64,000 nt of DNA from Comamonas avium (GCF_014836675.1 NZ_JACSQK010000004.1:447501-511500), one strand, 5' to 3'. Counted from the stretch's first letter, positions 38,555-48,493 are shown. Translations and numbers: made by a program. Notes: a model not told the origin generated them from the letters alone.

Positions 38555-40207
38555 ATGAAGCACTTACTGAATCTTTTAGCCGCCATCGCCCTGCTTGTCT
38601 GGGGCACCCAACTAGTCCGAACCGGCGTTTTACGCGTCTTCGGGGCTAATTTGCGCCAATTTATTTCGCGCGGGGTCAGCAACCGGCTCAAAGCAGTTCT
38701 GTCCGGCGTTGGCGTGACAGCCATCGTGCAGTCAAGCACCGCCACTGCGCTCATCGTTTCATCGTTTGTCGGCCAGGGCATGATTTCGCTGACGGCTGCA
38801 CTGGCGGTCATGCTGGGCGCCGATGTGGGCACCAGCGTGATGGCCGTGGTGTTCTCGCTGGACCTGTCGTGGCTGTCGCCGCTGTTTATTTTTGTTGGTG
38901 TCGTGATGTTCATCTCGCGCCAGGACAGCACCGTCGGCCGCGTGGGACGCGTATTCATCGGTCTGGGCCTGATGCTGCTGGCGCTGCGCCTGATTACCGA
39001 GTCCACGACGGTGCTGACCCAAAGCCCCACCATGCTGACGCTGCTGGAAGCCTTGACCAGCGACATCACCATGGAAGTGCTTACGGGCGCCATCATCTCC
39101 ATCATTTCGTACTCCAGCCTTGCCACCGTGCTGCTGGTGGCAACCTTGGCTGCATCGGGGGGTATTCCGGTTGACGTAGCGCTGGGCCTGGTGATCGGTG
39201 CCAATCTGGGCAGCGGCTTGCTGGCCGTACTGACCACTTTGAAGGCCAATGTTCAGACCCGCCAGGTGCCTCTGGGCAACCTGATGTTCAAGATGGTGGG
39301 TGTCGTGCTGATGATTCCCTTGGTGACCCCATGGCACCAGCACATGCGCGGTATTGCGCCCGACGTAGGTACGTTGGTAGTCATGTTCCACCTGGCTTTC
39401 AACACGGTGGTTGCACTGGTGTGCATTTTGCTGACCGGCAAGGTGGCATGGCTGGTTGAAAAAATTCTGCCTGTACAAGTGGCCTCCCCGTCCACCTCGC
39501 GGCCGCACCATCTGGATGCTTCAGCCCTGAGCACCCCGTCGCTGGCAATTTCATGCGCTGCGCGCGAGGCACTGCATCAGGCTGACGTGGTGGAATCCAT
39601 GCTCATGGGGTTGCAAAAAGTGTGGATGACGGATGACCAGAAACTGGCCGAGCATTTGCGCAAGCTCGATGACGAAGTGGATGACCTTTACTCCGCCATC
39701 AAGTACTACATGACCAAGATTTCACGTGCTGAGCTCGATGAAACCGAAGGCCGCCGCTGGACAGACATCATCAGCTTCACCATCAATATGGAGCAGGTGG
39801 GCGACTTGATCGAGCGCATCCTGCAGGATGTGGAAGACAAAAAGATCAAAAAAGGCCGCCAGTTCTCGCAAGCGGGCCTGGAAGAAATCAACCTTTTGCA
39901 CGCGCACCTGGTCTCTAACCTGCGTTTGGCCATGAGTGTGTTTCTGAACGGCAATGTCCGTGACGCTCAGAAACTGCTGGAAGAAAAGGCACGTTTTCGC
40001 GACCTGGAGCTGGCCTACTCTGCCACCCACCTGGATCGCCTGTCTGACAACACGGTACAAAGCATTGAGACAAGCTCGCTGCATATTGACCTTATCAGCG
40101 ACCTCAAGCGCATTAACTCGCTGCTGTGCTCGGTGGCCTACCCCATCCTGGAGTCGGCCGGTGCGCTGGCACACAGCCGCCTTCGTGAGCCCTCGGTCAC
40201 TCGCTGA
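38555..40207 (+). CDS. Na/Pi cotransporter family protein with PhoU domain
   Basis: A 550-residue NptA/YjbB-like protein. The membrane half carries two inverted Na/Pi repeats, each with the QSSTATAL-type motif (SGVGVTAIVQSSTATALIV, and the second near ISYSSLATVLLVATLA) and GADVGTS/GANLGSG. The C-terminal 200 residues (about 340-540) are helical and PhoU-like (LRKLDDEVDDLYSAIKYYMTKIS). Such proteins are thought to export phosphate. ATG at 38555 (MKHLLNLLAAIALLVWG) is chosen over 38477 because the upstream residues are not membrane-like. No PHO box was found upstream, unlike DUF47-pit. Confidence 0.92.
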   Translation: MKHLLNLLAAIALLVWGTQLVRTGVLRVFGANLRQFISRGVSNRLKAVLSGVGVTAIVQSSTATALIVSSFVGQGMISLTAALAVMLGADVGTSVMAVVFSLDLSWLSPLFIFVGVVMFISRQDSTVGRVGRVFIGLGLMLLALRLITESTTVLTQSPTMLTLLEALTSDITMEVLTGAIISIISYSSLATVLLVATLAASGGIPVDVALGLVIGANLGSGLLAVLTTLKANVQTRQVPLGNLMFKMVGVVLMIPLVTPWHQHMRGIAPDVGTLVVMFHLAFNTVVALVCILLTGKVAWLVEKILPVQVASPSTSRPHHLDASALSTPSLAISCAAREALHQADVVESMLMGLQKVWMTDDQKLAEHLRKLDDEVDDLYSAIKYYMTKISRAELDETEGRRWTDIISFTINMEQVGDLIERILQDVEDKKIKKGRQFSQAGLEEINLLHAHLVSNLRLAMSVFLNGNVRDAQKLLEEKARFRDLELAYSATHLDRLSDNTVQSIETSSLHIDLISDLKRINSLLCSVAYPILESAGALAHSRLREPSVTR

Positions 40208-40229
40208 GCACGCCAGCTAGCAACACCCA

Positions 40230-40270
40230 CGCACGAAAAAAGCCGCTGATTCAGCGGCTTTTTTCGTGCG
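40230..40270. terminator. Bidirectional terminator
   Basis: A perfect palindrome: GCACGAAAAAAGCCGCTGA and its reverse complement around one T. It lies between the convergent Na/Pi cotransporter and Nudix genes. Confidence 0.9.
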
Positions 40271-40279
40271 CTCGCTTGG

Positions 40280-41086
40280 CTAAAGCTTGAGATAGTCAGC
40301 CAGCACCAAAGAGGCCTCTGGCGTGAACTTGCCCTGCACCAGCCACTCCATCAGCGTGGCCTGGTCAATGCACTGGAACTGCTGCACTTCCCCATCCTGG
40401 TTTTTAGGCTCCATTCCTTGCGGCACAGTGGCTGTGAACCAGTCAATACGCTCGCGCATATAGGCCACGCCACCCGAGACTTCATCGCTAGGGCAGGCAA
40501 ACGTAACCTGCCCCCCATGCTGCAACTGCAGCAGCTGCGTCAAGTCCAGTCCCGCTTCTTCCTGTGTTTCACGCGCCAGCGCTTGCTCCAGCGTATCTGC
40601 GGCGGAGAGCATGCCTCCCATCAGGGTGTCCCACTTATTAGGGTGGTTGGGTTTTTTCTTGCTGCGCTGCTGCACCCACATGCGTCCATCAGGCGTCAAG
40701 CCAATCAGATGCACGGCATGCGTGTTGACGCCCAGCAAACGCACGGCCCCGCGCTCCACCGTAGCTACGCGCTGGCCCTGAGGGGTACACACGGCAATTT
40801 GCTCATTGCGCCAAGGGCCGCTGCGGCCTTTTTCACGCATCAGCTGAGCCAATGCGTTCAGACCAAAGCTGGCATCAGGTGCCGTGAAGCTCCACGTTTC
40901 ACCCAGACCCGGGGTTTTCTTGTGCGTAAAGGTAATGCGTTGTCCGCGCAGAAAATCTACGTCCACACTCTCCAAAAAGCCTGGGGCCACCGTACCGATG
41001 ACCTGCCCGCTCCACAGCAACAGCATGCGCGGTTGTGCGGGTGGGCGCTGTGCTTCGTCACGTAGTTTTTCCAACCAATTCATCAT
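40280..41086 (-). CDS. DUF4743/Nudix hydrolase, thiamine pyrophosphokinase-related
   Basis: A 268-residue protein with an N-terminal DUF4743 domain (about 1-110) and a Nudix domain. The Nudix box is GGMLSAADTLEQALARETQE then EAGLD, with the expected glutamates. This domain pair occurs in plant and bacterial Nudix proteins (Tnr3-like) thought to clean up damaged thiamine pyrophosphate; substrate here is inferred. 14 bases downstream of the quinone reductase gene on the same strand, so possibly cotranscribed. Confidence 0.87.
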   Translation of the reverse strand: MMNWLEKLRDEAQRPPAQPRMLLLWSGQVIGTVAPGFLESVDVDFLRGQRITFTHKKTPGLGETWSFTAPDASFGLNALAQLMREKGRSGPWRNEQIAVCTPQGQRVATVERGAVRLLGVNTHAVHLIGLTPDGRMWVQQRSKKKPNHPNKWDTLMGGMLSAADTLEQALARETQEEAGLDLTQLLQLQHGGQVTFACPSDEVSGGVAYMRERIDWFTATVPQGMEPKNQDGEVQQFQCIDQATLMEWLVQGKFTPEASLVLADYLKL

Positions 41087-41100
41087 CTCTCCTCTGGGGC

Positions 41101-42093
41101 TTACACGGTCAAGATTGTTGACCCCGTGGTTTGCCGTGCTTCCAAGGCCTCGTGCGCTGTGCGCACCTGCTCCAATGCATAGCGCTGGGCAATATGAATA
41201 TTGACCTTACCGCTGGAGACCACATTGAACAAGTCATCAGCCATAGCTTGTGTTGCGCTGCGGCTATGGGCATAGACAAACACGCTGGGGCGTGTCACAT
41301 ATAGACCTTTGGGGGCCAGCGCGGCCAAACTCAGGGGCGGCACCGGACCTGACGCATTGCCAAACGAAACCATCAGACCAAAACGACGCAAGCTGGCAAT
41401 GGAGCCCTCCCAGGTGTCTTTGCCCACACTGTCATACACCACTTTCACGCCTTGCCCGCCCGTAATGGCTTTGACCTTGGCGGCAAAGTCTTCAGTTCTG
41501 TAATTGATCGCGTGTGATGCACCATTAGCTAGAGCTAGCTGACATTTCTCATCAGATCCTGCGGTGGCGATCAACTGCAGTCCCAGTGCTTTGGCCCATT
41601 GGCAGGCAATCAAGCCGACGCCACCGGCAGCGGCGTGAAACAGCACAAAATCACCAGCCTGCAAACCTTCGGCAGGCAGGCATTGCTTGAGCAGATACTG
41701 CACCGTCAGGCCCTTGAGCATCATGGCTGCACCGGTATCAAAGCTGATGCTGTCCGGCAGCTTGCACACGTGCGTGGCGGGCATTACCCGGCGCTCGCAA
41801 TAACTGCCTGGAGGGTTGCTGGCATACGCCACTCGGTCACCTGTTTGGAGATGGGTCACACCGTCTCCTACGGCCTCAACCACACCGGCACCTTCCATGC
41901 CCAGCTGTAAAGGCAACGGCAGGGCATACAAACCAGAGCGCTGGTAAACGTCAATGAAATTCAAACCCACGGCGTGATGGCGCAGCAAGATTTCACCAGC
42001 GCCGGGCTGTCCAACATCCCGTGTAACCAGCTCTAGAACTTCGGTGCCGCCATTGCGTGAAATTTGCACGCATTTACTCGTTGTGGTGACCAT
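41101..42093 (-). CDS. qorA: NADPH:quinone oxidoreductase (zinc-independent MDR)
   Basis: A 330-residue medium-chain reductase of the quinone oxidoreductase class. RHHAVGLNFIDVYQRSGLY and LGMEGAGVVEAVGDGV are in the N-terminal domain; the NADPH fold is in VLFHAAAGGVGLIACQWAKALG. No zinc ligands are visible. ATG at 42093 gives MVTTTSKCVQISRNGG; 12 more residues are possible upstream. Divergent from the EamA transporter gene. Confidence 0.9.
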   Translation of the reverse strand: MVTTTSKCVQISRNGGTEVLELVTRDVGQPGAGEILLRHHAVGLNFIDVYQRSGLYALPLPLQLGMEGAGVVEAVGDGVTHLQTGDRVAYASNPPGSYCERRVMPATHVCKLPDSISFDTGAAMMLKGLTVQYLLKQCLPAEGLQAGDFVLFHAAAGGVGLIACQWAKALGLQLIATAGSDEKCQLALANGASHAINYRTEDFAAKVKAITGGQGVKVVYDSVGKDTWEGSIASLRRFGLMVSFGNASGPVPPLSLAALAPKGLYVTRPSVFVYAHSRSATQAMADDLFNVVSSGKVNIHIAQRYALEQVRTAHEALEARQTTGSTILTV

Positions 42094-42191
42094 GCTTGTC
42101 CGTCTCCTTGTGTGTTTACATGCAGGCAAGTCGTCTATCGTGCCATGTCCGTGCCGCTACACAATGACACAGCCACGCTACCATTCGGGCA

Positions 42192-43103
42192 ATGAGTTCC
42201 CCATTGACATTCGGCACAGCAGCCATGCTGACCGCAGCGCCCCTGCTCTGGGCAGGCAATGCCATTGTTGGCCGCCTAGTCCACGACTTAATCTCGCCCT
42301 TCACTCTCAATCTGATGCGCTGGGGCCTGGCCTTGCTAGTGCTGCTGCCACTGGCTGGCCATGTACTACGCAAAAACAGTGCCATCTGGCAGTGCTGGAA
42401 GCAATACGCCTTGCTGGGCGTGCTGGGCATTGGCAGCTACAACGCACTGCTGTATCTGGCGCTCAAGACCTCGTCGCCCATCAATGTGACGCTGGTGGGC
42501 TCCAGCATGCCGATCTGGATGCTGCTGATTGGCCGCTTCGTGTTTGGCAGCACAATCAGCGGGCGACAGGCAGTGGGTGCTGTGCTGTCTATGCTCGGGG
42601 TGGCCTTGGTACTCAGCCGTGGCAGCCCACAGCAGCTGCTCAGTCTGCAGCTGGTGCCTGGTGACTGGTTTATCTTGATGGCCGCCATTGTCTGGTCGCT
42701 CTACAGCTGGCTGCTGGCGCGCAGCGCGCAAACCATGCCCAGCCAGGCACAGGTACGCAGCAATTGGGCGGCATTTCTGATTGCCCAGCTTATTTTTGGT
42801 ATTGGCTGGTCTGCCGTCTTGGCTGGAGGTGAAGTTGTCACCGGCCATTTTGTCTGGGTGCCCAGCGCAACGCTGGCTGCCGCCATGCTCTTCATTGTGA
42901 TTGGCCCGGCCATTCTGGCCTACCGGTTCTGGGGTGAAGGCGTCAAACGCGCGGGTCCGGCAACAGCGGGCTTCTTTGCCAACCTGATGCCGCTGTTCAC
43001 GGCCTTGCTGTCTATCCCCATCCTGGGTGAGATGCCTCAGCTGTACCACGCGCTGGCGTTTGCACTGATTGTGGGCGGCATTGTGGTGTCGTCACGGCGC
43101 TAA
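42192..43103 (+). CDS. EamA/DMT-superfamily transporter
   Basis: A 303-residue membrane protein with ten predicted hydrophobic segments arranged as two EamA repeats (about 5-140 and 155-300). LLWAGNAIVGRLVHDLISPFTLNLMRW is the typical first repeat start; SSPINVTLVGSSMPIW follows. Substrate unknown; family members export metabolites or amino acids. Its own terminator follows. A second EamA gene lies at 44047-44982. Confidence 0.9.
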   Translation: MSSPLTFGTAAMLTAAPLLWAGNAIVGRLVHDLISPFTLNLMRWGLALLVLLPLAGHVLRKNSAIWQCWKQYALLGVLGIGSYNALLYLALKTSSPINVTLVGSSMPIWMLLIGRFVFGSTISGRQAVGAVLSMLGVALVLSRGSPQQLLSLQLVPGDWFILMAAIVWSLYSWLLARSAQTMPSQAQVRSNWAAFLIAQLIFGIGWSAVLAGGEVVTGHFVWVPSATLAAAMLFIVIGPAILAYRFWGEGVKRAGPATAGFFANLMPLFTALLSIPILGEMPQLYHALAFALIVGGIVVSSRR

Positions 43104-43129
43104 GCACCTGCACACAGTCATCAGCAGAA

Positions 43130-43165
43130 CCATAAAAAAAAGGCAGCCGTGGGCTGCCTTTTTTC
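43130..43165. terminator. Terminator between EamA gene and SDR gene
   Basis: Stem AAAAGGCAGCC / GGCTGCCTTTT with a GTG loop, A-run left and T-run right, between two convergent genes. Confidence 0.9.
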
Positions 43166-43195
43166 TTCAACGATGCGCCTGCTGCAGGCGGCCAC

Positions 43196-44020
43196 TTAGA
43201 ACGTACCGTTGTACAAACCGCCATCGGGCAGGATGTTTTGGCCTGTCATATAGCCTGCGTGCACACTGCACAGGAAGGCGCAAATGGCACCAAACTCATC
43301 GGCATTTCCAAAGCGCTTGGCGGGAATTTGCGCCGCTTGTGCACTTCGGATGTCGGCCACCTCTTTGCCACTTTTACTGGCCGCTGCCTGGTGGGTAGAG
43401 GCCAGACGGTCAGTGTCAAATTTACCGGGCAACAGCGAGTTGATGGTGACGCCATGACCGGCAATACCAGAGCGTGCCAAGCCTGCAACAAAGCCTGTCA
43501 GGCCACTGCGTGCACCGTTGGACAGACCCAGAATGTCGATAGGTGCCTTTACGGCGCTGGATGTGATGTTGACGATGCGGCCAAAACCACGTGCAGCCAT
43601 GCCATCCACCACCGTCTTGATCAGCTCAATGGGGGTGAGCATGTTGGCGTCCACCGCCTTGATCCACGCATCGCGGTCCCAGTCGCGAAAATCGCCGGTG
43701 GGGGGGCCGCCTGCATTGGTCACCAGCATGTCAAAGGCAATGCCGGGGCCACCCGCCACGCCAAACACCGCCTCGCGCCCGGCAGGCGTGGTGATGTCGC
43801 AGGCCACCGCTAGCACTTGCGCAGGCTTTTTACCGCCAGTGCTGGCTGCATCAGCGCTGATAGATCTCAATTGTGCAGCCGCTGCTTGCAAGGCTGCATC
43901 GCCACGCGCATTGATGACCACGTTCACACCTTCCTGCACCAGGGCCTTGGCACAGCCATAACCCAAACCCTTGCTGGCGCCACATACCAGCGCCCACTTG
44001 CCCGCGATTCCCAGATCCAT
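43196..44020 (-). CDS. SDR-family protein lacking the YxxxK motif
   Basis: A 274-residue short-chain dehydrogenase/reductase. The NAD(P) motif GASKGLGYG (about 14-22) and NAGG are intact, and the catalytic Ser occurs in NITSSAVKAP. Where YxxxK is expected the sequence reads GLSNGARSGLTGF, so Tyr and Lys are replaced by Ser and Arg. A sizeable subgroup of bacterial SDRs has this change, so catalysis may differ. Substrate unknown. It lies 26 bases from the end of the second EamA gene, same strand, so they may form a transcription unit. Confidence 0.86.
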   Translation of the reverse strand: MDLGIAGKWALVCGASKGLGYGCAKALVQEGVNVVINARGDAALQAAAAQLRSISADAASTGGKKPAQVLAVACDITTPAGREAVFGVAGGPGIAFDMLVTNAGGPPTGDFRDWDRDAWIKAVDANMLTPIELIKTVVDGMAARGFGRIVNITSSAVKAPIDILGLSNGARSGLTGFVAGLARSGIAGHGVTINSLLPGKFDTDRLASTHQAAASKSGKEVADIRSAQAAQIPAKRFGNADEFGAICAFLCSVHAGYMTGQNILPDGGLYNGTF

Positions 44021-44046
44021 GGTTTCTCTCCTGCTTTTTTAGGTTG

Positions 44047-44982
44047 CTACTTCGCTGCGCCCGGTTTTCTGGCCCAGCGCGTGAATACAAAAATGCCCAC
44101 CATGACCAGACTGGTGCCGGCCACCATCCAGACATTGAGCTGCTCATCGAGCAGCCACACCCCCATCAAGATGGTGGACAGCGGCCCAATCATTCCGGTC
44201 TGTGCCGTCATGCCCGCGCCAATGCGCTCAATGGCCATCATCACCATCAGCACGGGGGCCACAGTGCACGCAGTGGAATTGAGCAGCGACAGCCACAGCA
44301 CCTGCGGTGCAACGTGCATGGCCGACAGCGGATGGGTGATCAGAAACTGCGCAATGCAAAAAAAGCACGCCACGCTGGACGCCAGACCAACCAAGCGCAT
44401 GGAGCCCAGGCGTTTGACCATCTCGCCGCTGTAAACCATGTAGATGGCATAGCTGATAGCGCTGCCAAGCACCAGCAGTGCGCCCCATACGGCGTTACTG
44501 CCTTGCGCACCCACCTCATGGCCAAACACCAGCAACACGCCGCAGTAGCTCACCAGCATGCCCGCAAACTGCCCCCAGGTGATGCCGCGCTTGTAGACCA
44601 CCCAGCCAAAGATCACCACCAAGGTGGGGTTGAGGTACAAGATCAAGCGCTCCAGCGCTGCCGAGATATAGGCCAGCCCGGCAAAGTCCAGATAGCTGGC
44701 AAGGTAGTAGCCCGAAAAGCCCAGCCCCACCACGCCCATCCAGTCCTTGCGTGTCAGCGCCGCTTTGCCGCGCCCCGCCCACCAGGCCATGATGAGAAAC
44801 ACCGGCAAGGCAAACAGCATGCGGTACATCAGCAGCGTGACCGCATCCACGCCATAACGGTAGGCCAGCTTGACAATGATGGCCTTGCCACTAAAAGCGA
44901 TGGCCCCGAGCACGGCCAGCGTCAACCCAATCGCTACACCTTTCTGAGCAGCTTGCGCTGATGAATTCTTAACTTCAGACAC
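44047..44982 (-). CDS. EamA/DMT-superfamily transporter
   Basis: A 311-residue membrane protein with ten hydrophobic segments in two EamA repeats. LAVLGAIAFSGKAIIVKLAYRYGVD opens the first repeat, GVLLVFGHEVGAQGSNAVWGALLVLGSAISYAIYMVY the second (split here only for description). The start codon is GTG at 44982 (VSEVKNSSAQ). Upstream lies repeat copy F, which covers the start codon. Substrate unknown. Confidence 0.85.
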   Translation of the reverse strand: MSEVKNSSAQAAQKGVAIGLTLAVLGAIAFSGKAIIVKLAYRYGVDAVTLLMYRMLFALPVFLIMAWWAGRGKAALTRKDWMGVVGLGFSGYYLASYLDFAGLAYISAALERLILYLNPTLVVIFGWVVYKRGITWGQFAGMLVSYCGVLLVFGHEVGAQGSNAVWGALLVLGSAISYAIYMVYSGEMVKRLGSMRLVGLASSVACFFCIAQFLITHPLSAMHVAPQVLWLSLLNSTACTVAPVLMVMMAIERIGAGMTAQTGMIGPLSTILMGVWLLDEQLNVWMVAGTSLVMVGIFVFTRWARKPGAAK

Positions 44983-45034
44983 TTTTCTCTTTCAAACCCA
45001 GCACACACAAGCGCTATGCGCTCTTATTCTTTAA
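44971..45034. repeat. Palindromic intergenic repeat, partial copy F
   Basis: Core ACTTCAGACACTTTTCTCTTT aligned with the element core and right arm ACAAGCGCTATGCGCTCTTATTCTTTA, identical over AAGCGCTATGCGCTC to copy D. The left arm is replaced by the transporter's coding sequence. The GTG start of the EamA gene lies within the core. Confidence 0.6.
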
Positions 45035-45043
45035 GAAGCTGTT

Positions 45044-46411
45044 TCAATGCTTGTCGCCAAACAAGCGGTGGTGCAGACGGCGCAATGACCACCAGACGCT
45101 GAACGCCACCACCGGAATGGCAATGGCCGCAGTGACTTCTGGCGACAGCGGCCAGCCCACTTTTTGCGCACCTTTGCTCAGGTAGGCAATCAGGCCGGTG
45201 ATGTAGTAAGTAATGGCAGCCACCGACAGGCCTTCCACCGTGGACTGCAATTTCAGCTGCATGCCCTGACGGTCATTCATGGTGGCTAAAATTTCCTGGT
45301 TGCTTTGCTGCTGCTCAATCTCGACACGGGTGCGCAGCAAGTTGCTCACACGCGATACGCGCTGTGACAGCGCATTCTGGCGGTGCGTGGCCCATTCGCA
45401 GGTGCTGCGTGCCGGAGACAGGCGCCGCTCCATGAACTCCTGAATCGTCAGCAGCCCCGACAGGCGCTCTTCGTGCAGATCGTGAATGCGTTTGTCCACC
45501 AGCTCAAAGTAGGCCTTGCTGGCCGAAAAGCGCGAGTGCGTGGCTGCATATTCACTCTCTACCTGCCCGGCCAGACGCGTCAGCCGGTCCAGCAGCACAG
45601 GCTCGTCTTCACGCCCGGCTTCACGAATCGCATGCGCCAGCTCGGCCAGCTCTTTCTCGGCAGAGCCCAGCACCCCGGCCGCTTTGCGCGCTGCAGGCAA
45701 ACCCAGCAACGCAGCCATGCGATAGGTTTCAATCTCCAGTACCCTCTGCACCAGACGCCCCAGACGGCGTGCACTGATGCTGTCCGAGGGCTTGACCAAG
45801 ATGCGCGAGTAACCATCGGCATGGATCGCAAAATCAGTGCACACCTCTGTATGGCCGATATGCACTGTCGAGCCTGCCAGCGTCTCATCATTGAGCATTT
45901 GCTGCACCAGATGCCTGATGCCATGGCCCTCGCACTGCGCGTCTTTGATGATCCACAGGTGCACGCTGCTCAGGCACAGACCGGGCAGATTTTTCAGCCA
46001 CTGCTGGGGCACCTCTTCAATTGCTGTCGCAGGGGAGCGAGCATTCAAAACGCCCTCTGCGGGCAGCGGCACCATGAAAGTCCAGCACACAAACTCAGTG
46101 TGCAGCTCCCAGCGCAGGCGGAATGCGCCAAAGTCCATGCGCAAATGCGTGCAATCAGCATCCGGCCCCGTGCGGTGGTGGTCATGCATCAATGTCGCCA
46201 GATGACGCCGGCTGGCTTCGCGCTCGGCCGGGTCGGTCAGCATCACCAGATGCGTAATGGCGGCGGGCCCTTGGACGGGTTCTGCGGGACGGGCGTGCAC
46301 CTCGTTGTGTAGCAAGGCGCGCAGGGGGTGCTGGGTAGGCTGGGGCAAAACGGGCATGGAGCGGTGCGGAACAACGGCAAATAGGTGCTTATTGTGGGGC
46401 TTTGTCTGCAT
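45044..46411 (-). CDS. DUF3422 family protein
   Basis: A 455-residue protein of the DUF3422 family, common in Burkholderiales. The N-terminal segment HPLRALLHNEVHARPAEPV is the family hallmark, followed by a long helical middle (about 230-400) and two hydrophobic segments near the C-terminus (about 405-450). It is probably membrane-anchored; function unknown. ATG at 46411 fits the family start; the longer frame upstream does not. Confidence 0.88.
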   Translation of the reverse strand: MQTKPHNKHLFAVVPHRSMPVLPQPTQHPLRALLHNEVHARPAEPVQGPAAITHLVMLTDPAEREASRRHLATLMHDHHRTGPDADCTHLRMDFGAFRLRWELHTEFVCWTFMVPLPAEGVLNARSPATAIEEVPQQWLKNLPGLCLSSVHLWIIKDAQCEGHGIRHLVQQMLNDETLAGSTVHIGHTEVCTDFAIHADGYSRILVKPSDSISARRLGRLVQRVLEIETYRMAALLGLPAARKAAGVLGSAEKELAELAHAIREAGREDEPVLLDRLTRLAGQVESEYAATHSRFSASKAYFELVDKRIHDLHEERLSGLLTIQEFMERRLSPARSTCEWATHRQNALSQRVSRVSNLLRTRVEIEQQQSNQEILATMNDRQGMQLKLQSTVEGLSVAAITYYITGLIAYLSKGAQKVGWPLSPEVTAAIAIPVVAFSVWWSLRRLHHRLFGDKH

Positions 46412-46424
46412 GGGCGACAGCACA

Positions 46425-46455
46425 AACAAAGTGGCCCCGCATCGCGGGGCCACAC
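46425..46455 (-). terminator. Terminator between chemoreceptor gene and DUF3422 gene
   Basis: Stem GTGGCCCCG / CGGGGCCAC with a 5-base loop, then TTTGTTTGT on the minus strand. It lies just upstream of the DUF3422 start, so it could also affect that gene's translation. The rest of the 223-base gap shows nothing else. Confidence 0.65.
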
Positions 46456-46634
46456 CAAAGCATGACAGCACCTGCATCCACACTGCCTGACAGCACCATG
46501 CATGCGCCCTTGAAAATGCCCAGCAGCAACCAGCTAATCAGAGCTTGACAGCCAAGACGCTGTGCCAAGCAGCAGCTTGTACGACACTGCAAAGCATCAA
46601 TGCCTCCACACATCAAGGGTGGTGCAGACGTTCC

Positions 46635-48374
46635 TTAGAAAGACTCCCATTCGTCAGTCTGGTGGGCTGCAGGCTTTGAAGCGGCAACGAATGCGGGCGC
46701 AGCCACAGGCTTTGGCACCCTGGCCGCTTGCAGGGTGCGGGTGACTGGGGATGCGGGCAGTTTCACTGAGGCTGCGGTGGGAGGCAAAGCGGGCTCAACA
46801 CCCGCAGCTGCAGCAGAGGTCCATGCTGTCTGCCCCACCTTGAATACCGCCATGGCCTGAATCAGCCGCTGCGCCTGTTCACTCATGGCGTTTGCCGCTG
46901 CGCTGGACTCTTCGACCAAGGCCGCATTTTGCTGGGTCATCTGGTCCAGATTGCTCACGGCCTGATTCACCTGCACAAAACCATCACGCTGCTCATTGGT
47001 TGCCGCAGTGATTTCACCGATCAGATCAGTCACCCGGCGCACACTGGCCACAATCTCATGCATGCTGGCACCTGCTTGGCTGACCTGGGTGGAGCCAGCG
47101 TCCACATTGCTGACACTGGCTTCAATCAGGCCCTTGATTTCCTTGGCTGCTTCTGCACTGCGGCCAGCCAGACTGCGCACCTCGGCGGCCACCACCGCAA
47201 AACCGCGGCCTTGCTCACCGGCACGTGCCGCTTCAACGGCGGCGTTCAGTGCCAGGATGTTGGTCTGAAACGCAATGCCATCAATCACGCCAATGATGTC
47301 GCCTATCTTGCGGCTGGAGGTGTTGATCTGCTCCATGCTGAGCACCACCTGCTGCACCACCTGACCACCGCGCTCTGCTGCCTGCACAGCCGTTGCCGCC
47401 AGCTGATTGGCCTGGCGCGAGGTATCTGCCGACTGATTGACGGTGGCTGTCAGTTGCTCAATGCTGGCCGCTGTCTCTTCCAGATTGGCGGCTGTCTGCT
47501 CTGTGCGCGCCGACAGATCCTGGTTGCCGTTGGCAATTTCAGCAGCTGCCGTAGACACTTCATGCACACCACCACGAACGTTCAGCACCACATCCCGCAA
47601 GCGCTGTGCCATGGCATCCAGGGCCTGCATCAACTGACCAAACTCATCCTTGCGCTGACTGGCTGCGTGAATGGTCAGGTCGCCCCCACCGATGGCTTCC
47701 GTCATCTTCACCGCCTCGCGCAGCGGCACCGTAATGCTGATCACCAGCCAGCGTGCAAGCAACACGCCCAGCAACAGCAGCACTGCTGTGCTGAGCCAGC
47801 CCATCCAGATGCTGCTGCGGCGCGCGGCATCAGAGTTTTGCATCAGTGCACTGAGCTGCTGGCGCTGCGCACCAATGAAGTCTTCGATCTTGCTGCCGTA
47901 AATTTCGGACAGATTGGTGTACTCACCAAACGCATAGTTGCCCCGTGCGTTGTAGTCATCCAGATCCATGGTGTCCAGCGCCGTCTCGCGGCTGTTCTTC
48001 AAATCCTCAAAGGCTTTGAGTACGGATGCAAAGGACGCACGCTCCTGCTCGGACATCAGCGAGTTTTCCATCTCGGCCAACGCTGCCAAGGCAATGTCAT
48101 GCTGCCTTTTAAAGCGCGCTTCAAACTCGTTTTGAAGGCGGTTTTCATTCGTCGCCATCAGTGCTGTTCCAGCCTCAATGCTGCGCAGTATCTTGCCGCG
48201 CATGGTCTCGGCCAGCGCAATCTTGCGCTCAATACGCTGCACGTCTTCCCGGGAAGTTTCCAGCGTCTGCATCGTGCTTTGCTGCACCCAGAAGTTCGAC
48301 AAAGTCATGATGACCAGCAAACCCAAAATAGTAGTCCATAGCTTTGGAGCTACCCGAATGTTCGAAAAATTCAT
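46635..48374 (-). CDS. Transmembrane methyl-accepting chemotaxis protein
   Basis: A 579-residue chemoreceptor. TM1 at about 13-30, a periplasmic four-helix-bundle sensor (about 32-187), TM2 at about 188-212, HAMP, then the signalling domain with hairpin tip [21 protein letters not shown] and [17 protein letters not shown]. The linker near the end is Pro/Ala-rich and the last residues are DEWESF, matching the xWxxF pentapeptide that tethers CheR/CheB. Its ligand is unknown. The leader holds a riboswitch-like structure (48494-48614), so expression probably depends on a cyclic dinucleotide. Confidence 0.95.
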   Translation of the reverse strand: MNFSNIRVAPKLWTTILGLLVIMTLSNFWVQQSTMQTLETSREDVQRIERKIALAETMRGKILRSIEAGTALMATNENRLQNEFEARFKRQHDIALAALAEMENSLMSEQERASFASVLKAFEDLKNSRETALDTMDLDDYNARGNYAFGEYTNLSEIYGSKIEDFIGAQRQQLSALMQNSDAARRSSIWMGWLSTAVLLLLGVLLARWLVISITVPLREAVKMTEAIGGGDLTIHAASQRKDEFGQLMQALDAMAQRLRDVVLNVRGGVHEVSTAAAEIANGNQDLSARTEQTAANLEETAASIEQLTATVNQSADTSRQANQLAATAVQAAERGGQVVQQVVLSMEQINTSSRKIGDIIGVIDGIAFQTNILALNAAVEAARAGEQGRGFAVVAAEVRSLAGRSAEAAKEIKGLIEASVSNVDAGSTQVSQAGASMHEIVASVRRVTDLIGEITAATNEQRDGFVQVNQAVSNLDQMTQQNAALVEESSAAANAMSEQAQRLIQAMAVFKVGQTAWTSAAAAGVEPALPPTAASVKLPASPVTRTLQAARVPKPVAAPAFVAASKPAAHQTDEWESF

Positions 48375-48464
48375 GATGGATATAAGACTTCACACAATTT
48401 GGCCATGCGCGCCCATCAGCAGTGGTTGCGCGCGTCAGAGGATGCCAAGATGCCTGCATGGCCT

Positions 48465-48475
48465 AAGCCACGGGC
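48465..48475 (-). promoter_or_regulatory. Anti-aptamer sequence in the chemoreceptor leader
   Basis: On the minus strand this reads GCCCGTGGCTT, an exact 11-base complement of AAGCCACGGGC in the aptamer core (48562-48572). It lies between the terminator and the start codon and could compete with aptamer folding in read-through transcripts. Confidence 0.5.
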
Positions 48476-48493
48476 TCTGTGCTAGACAGGAAA

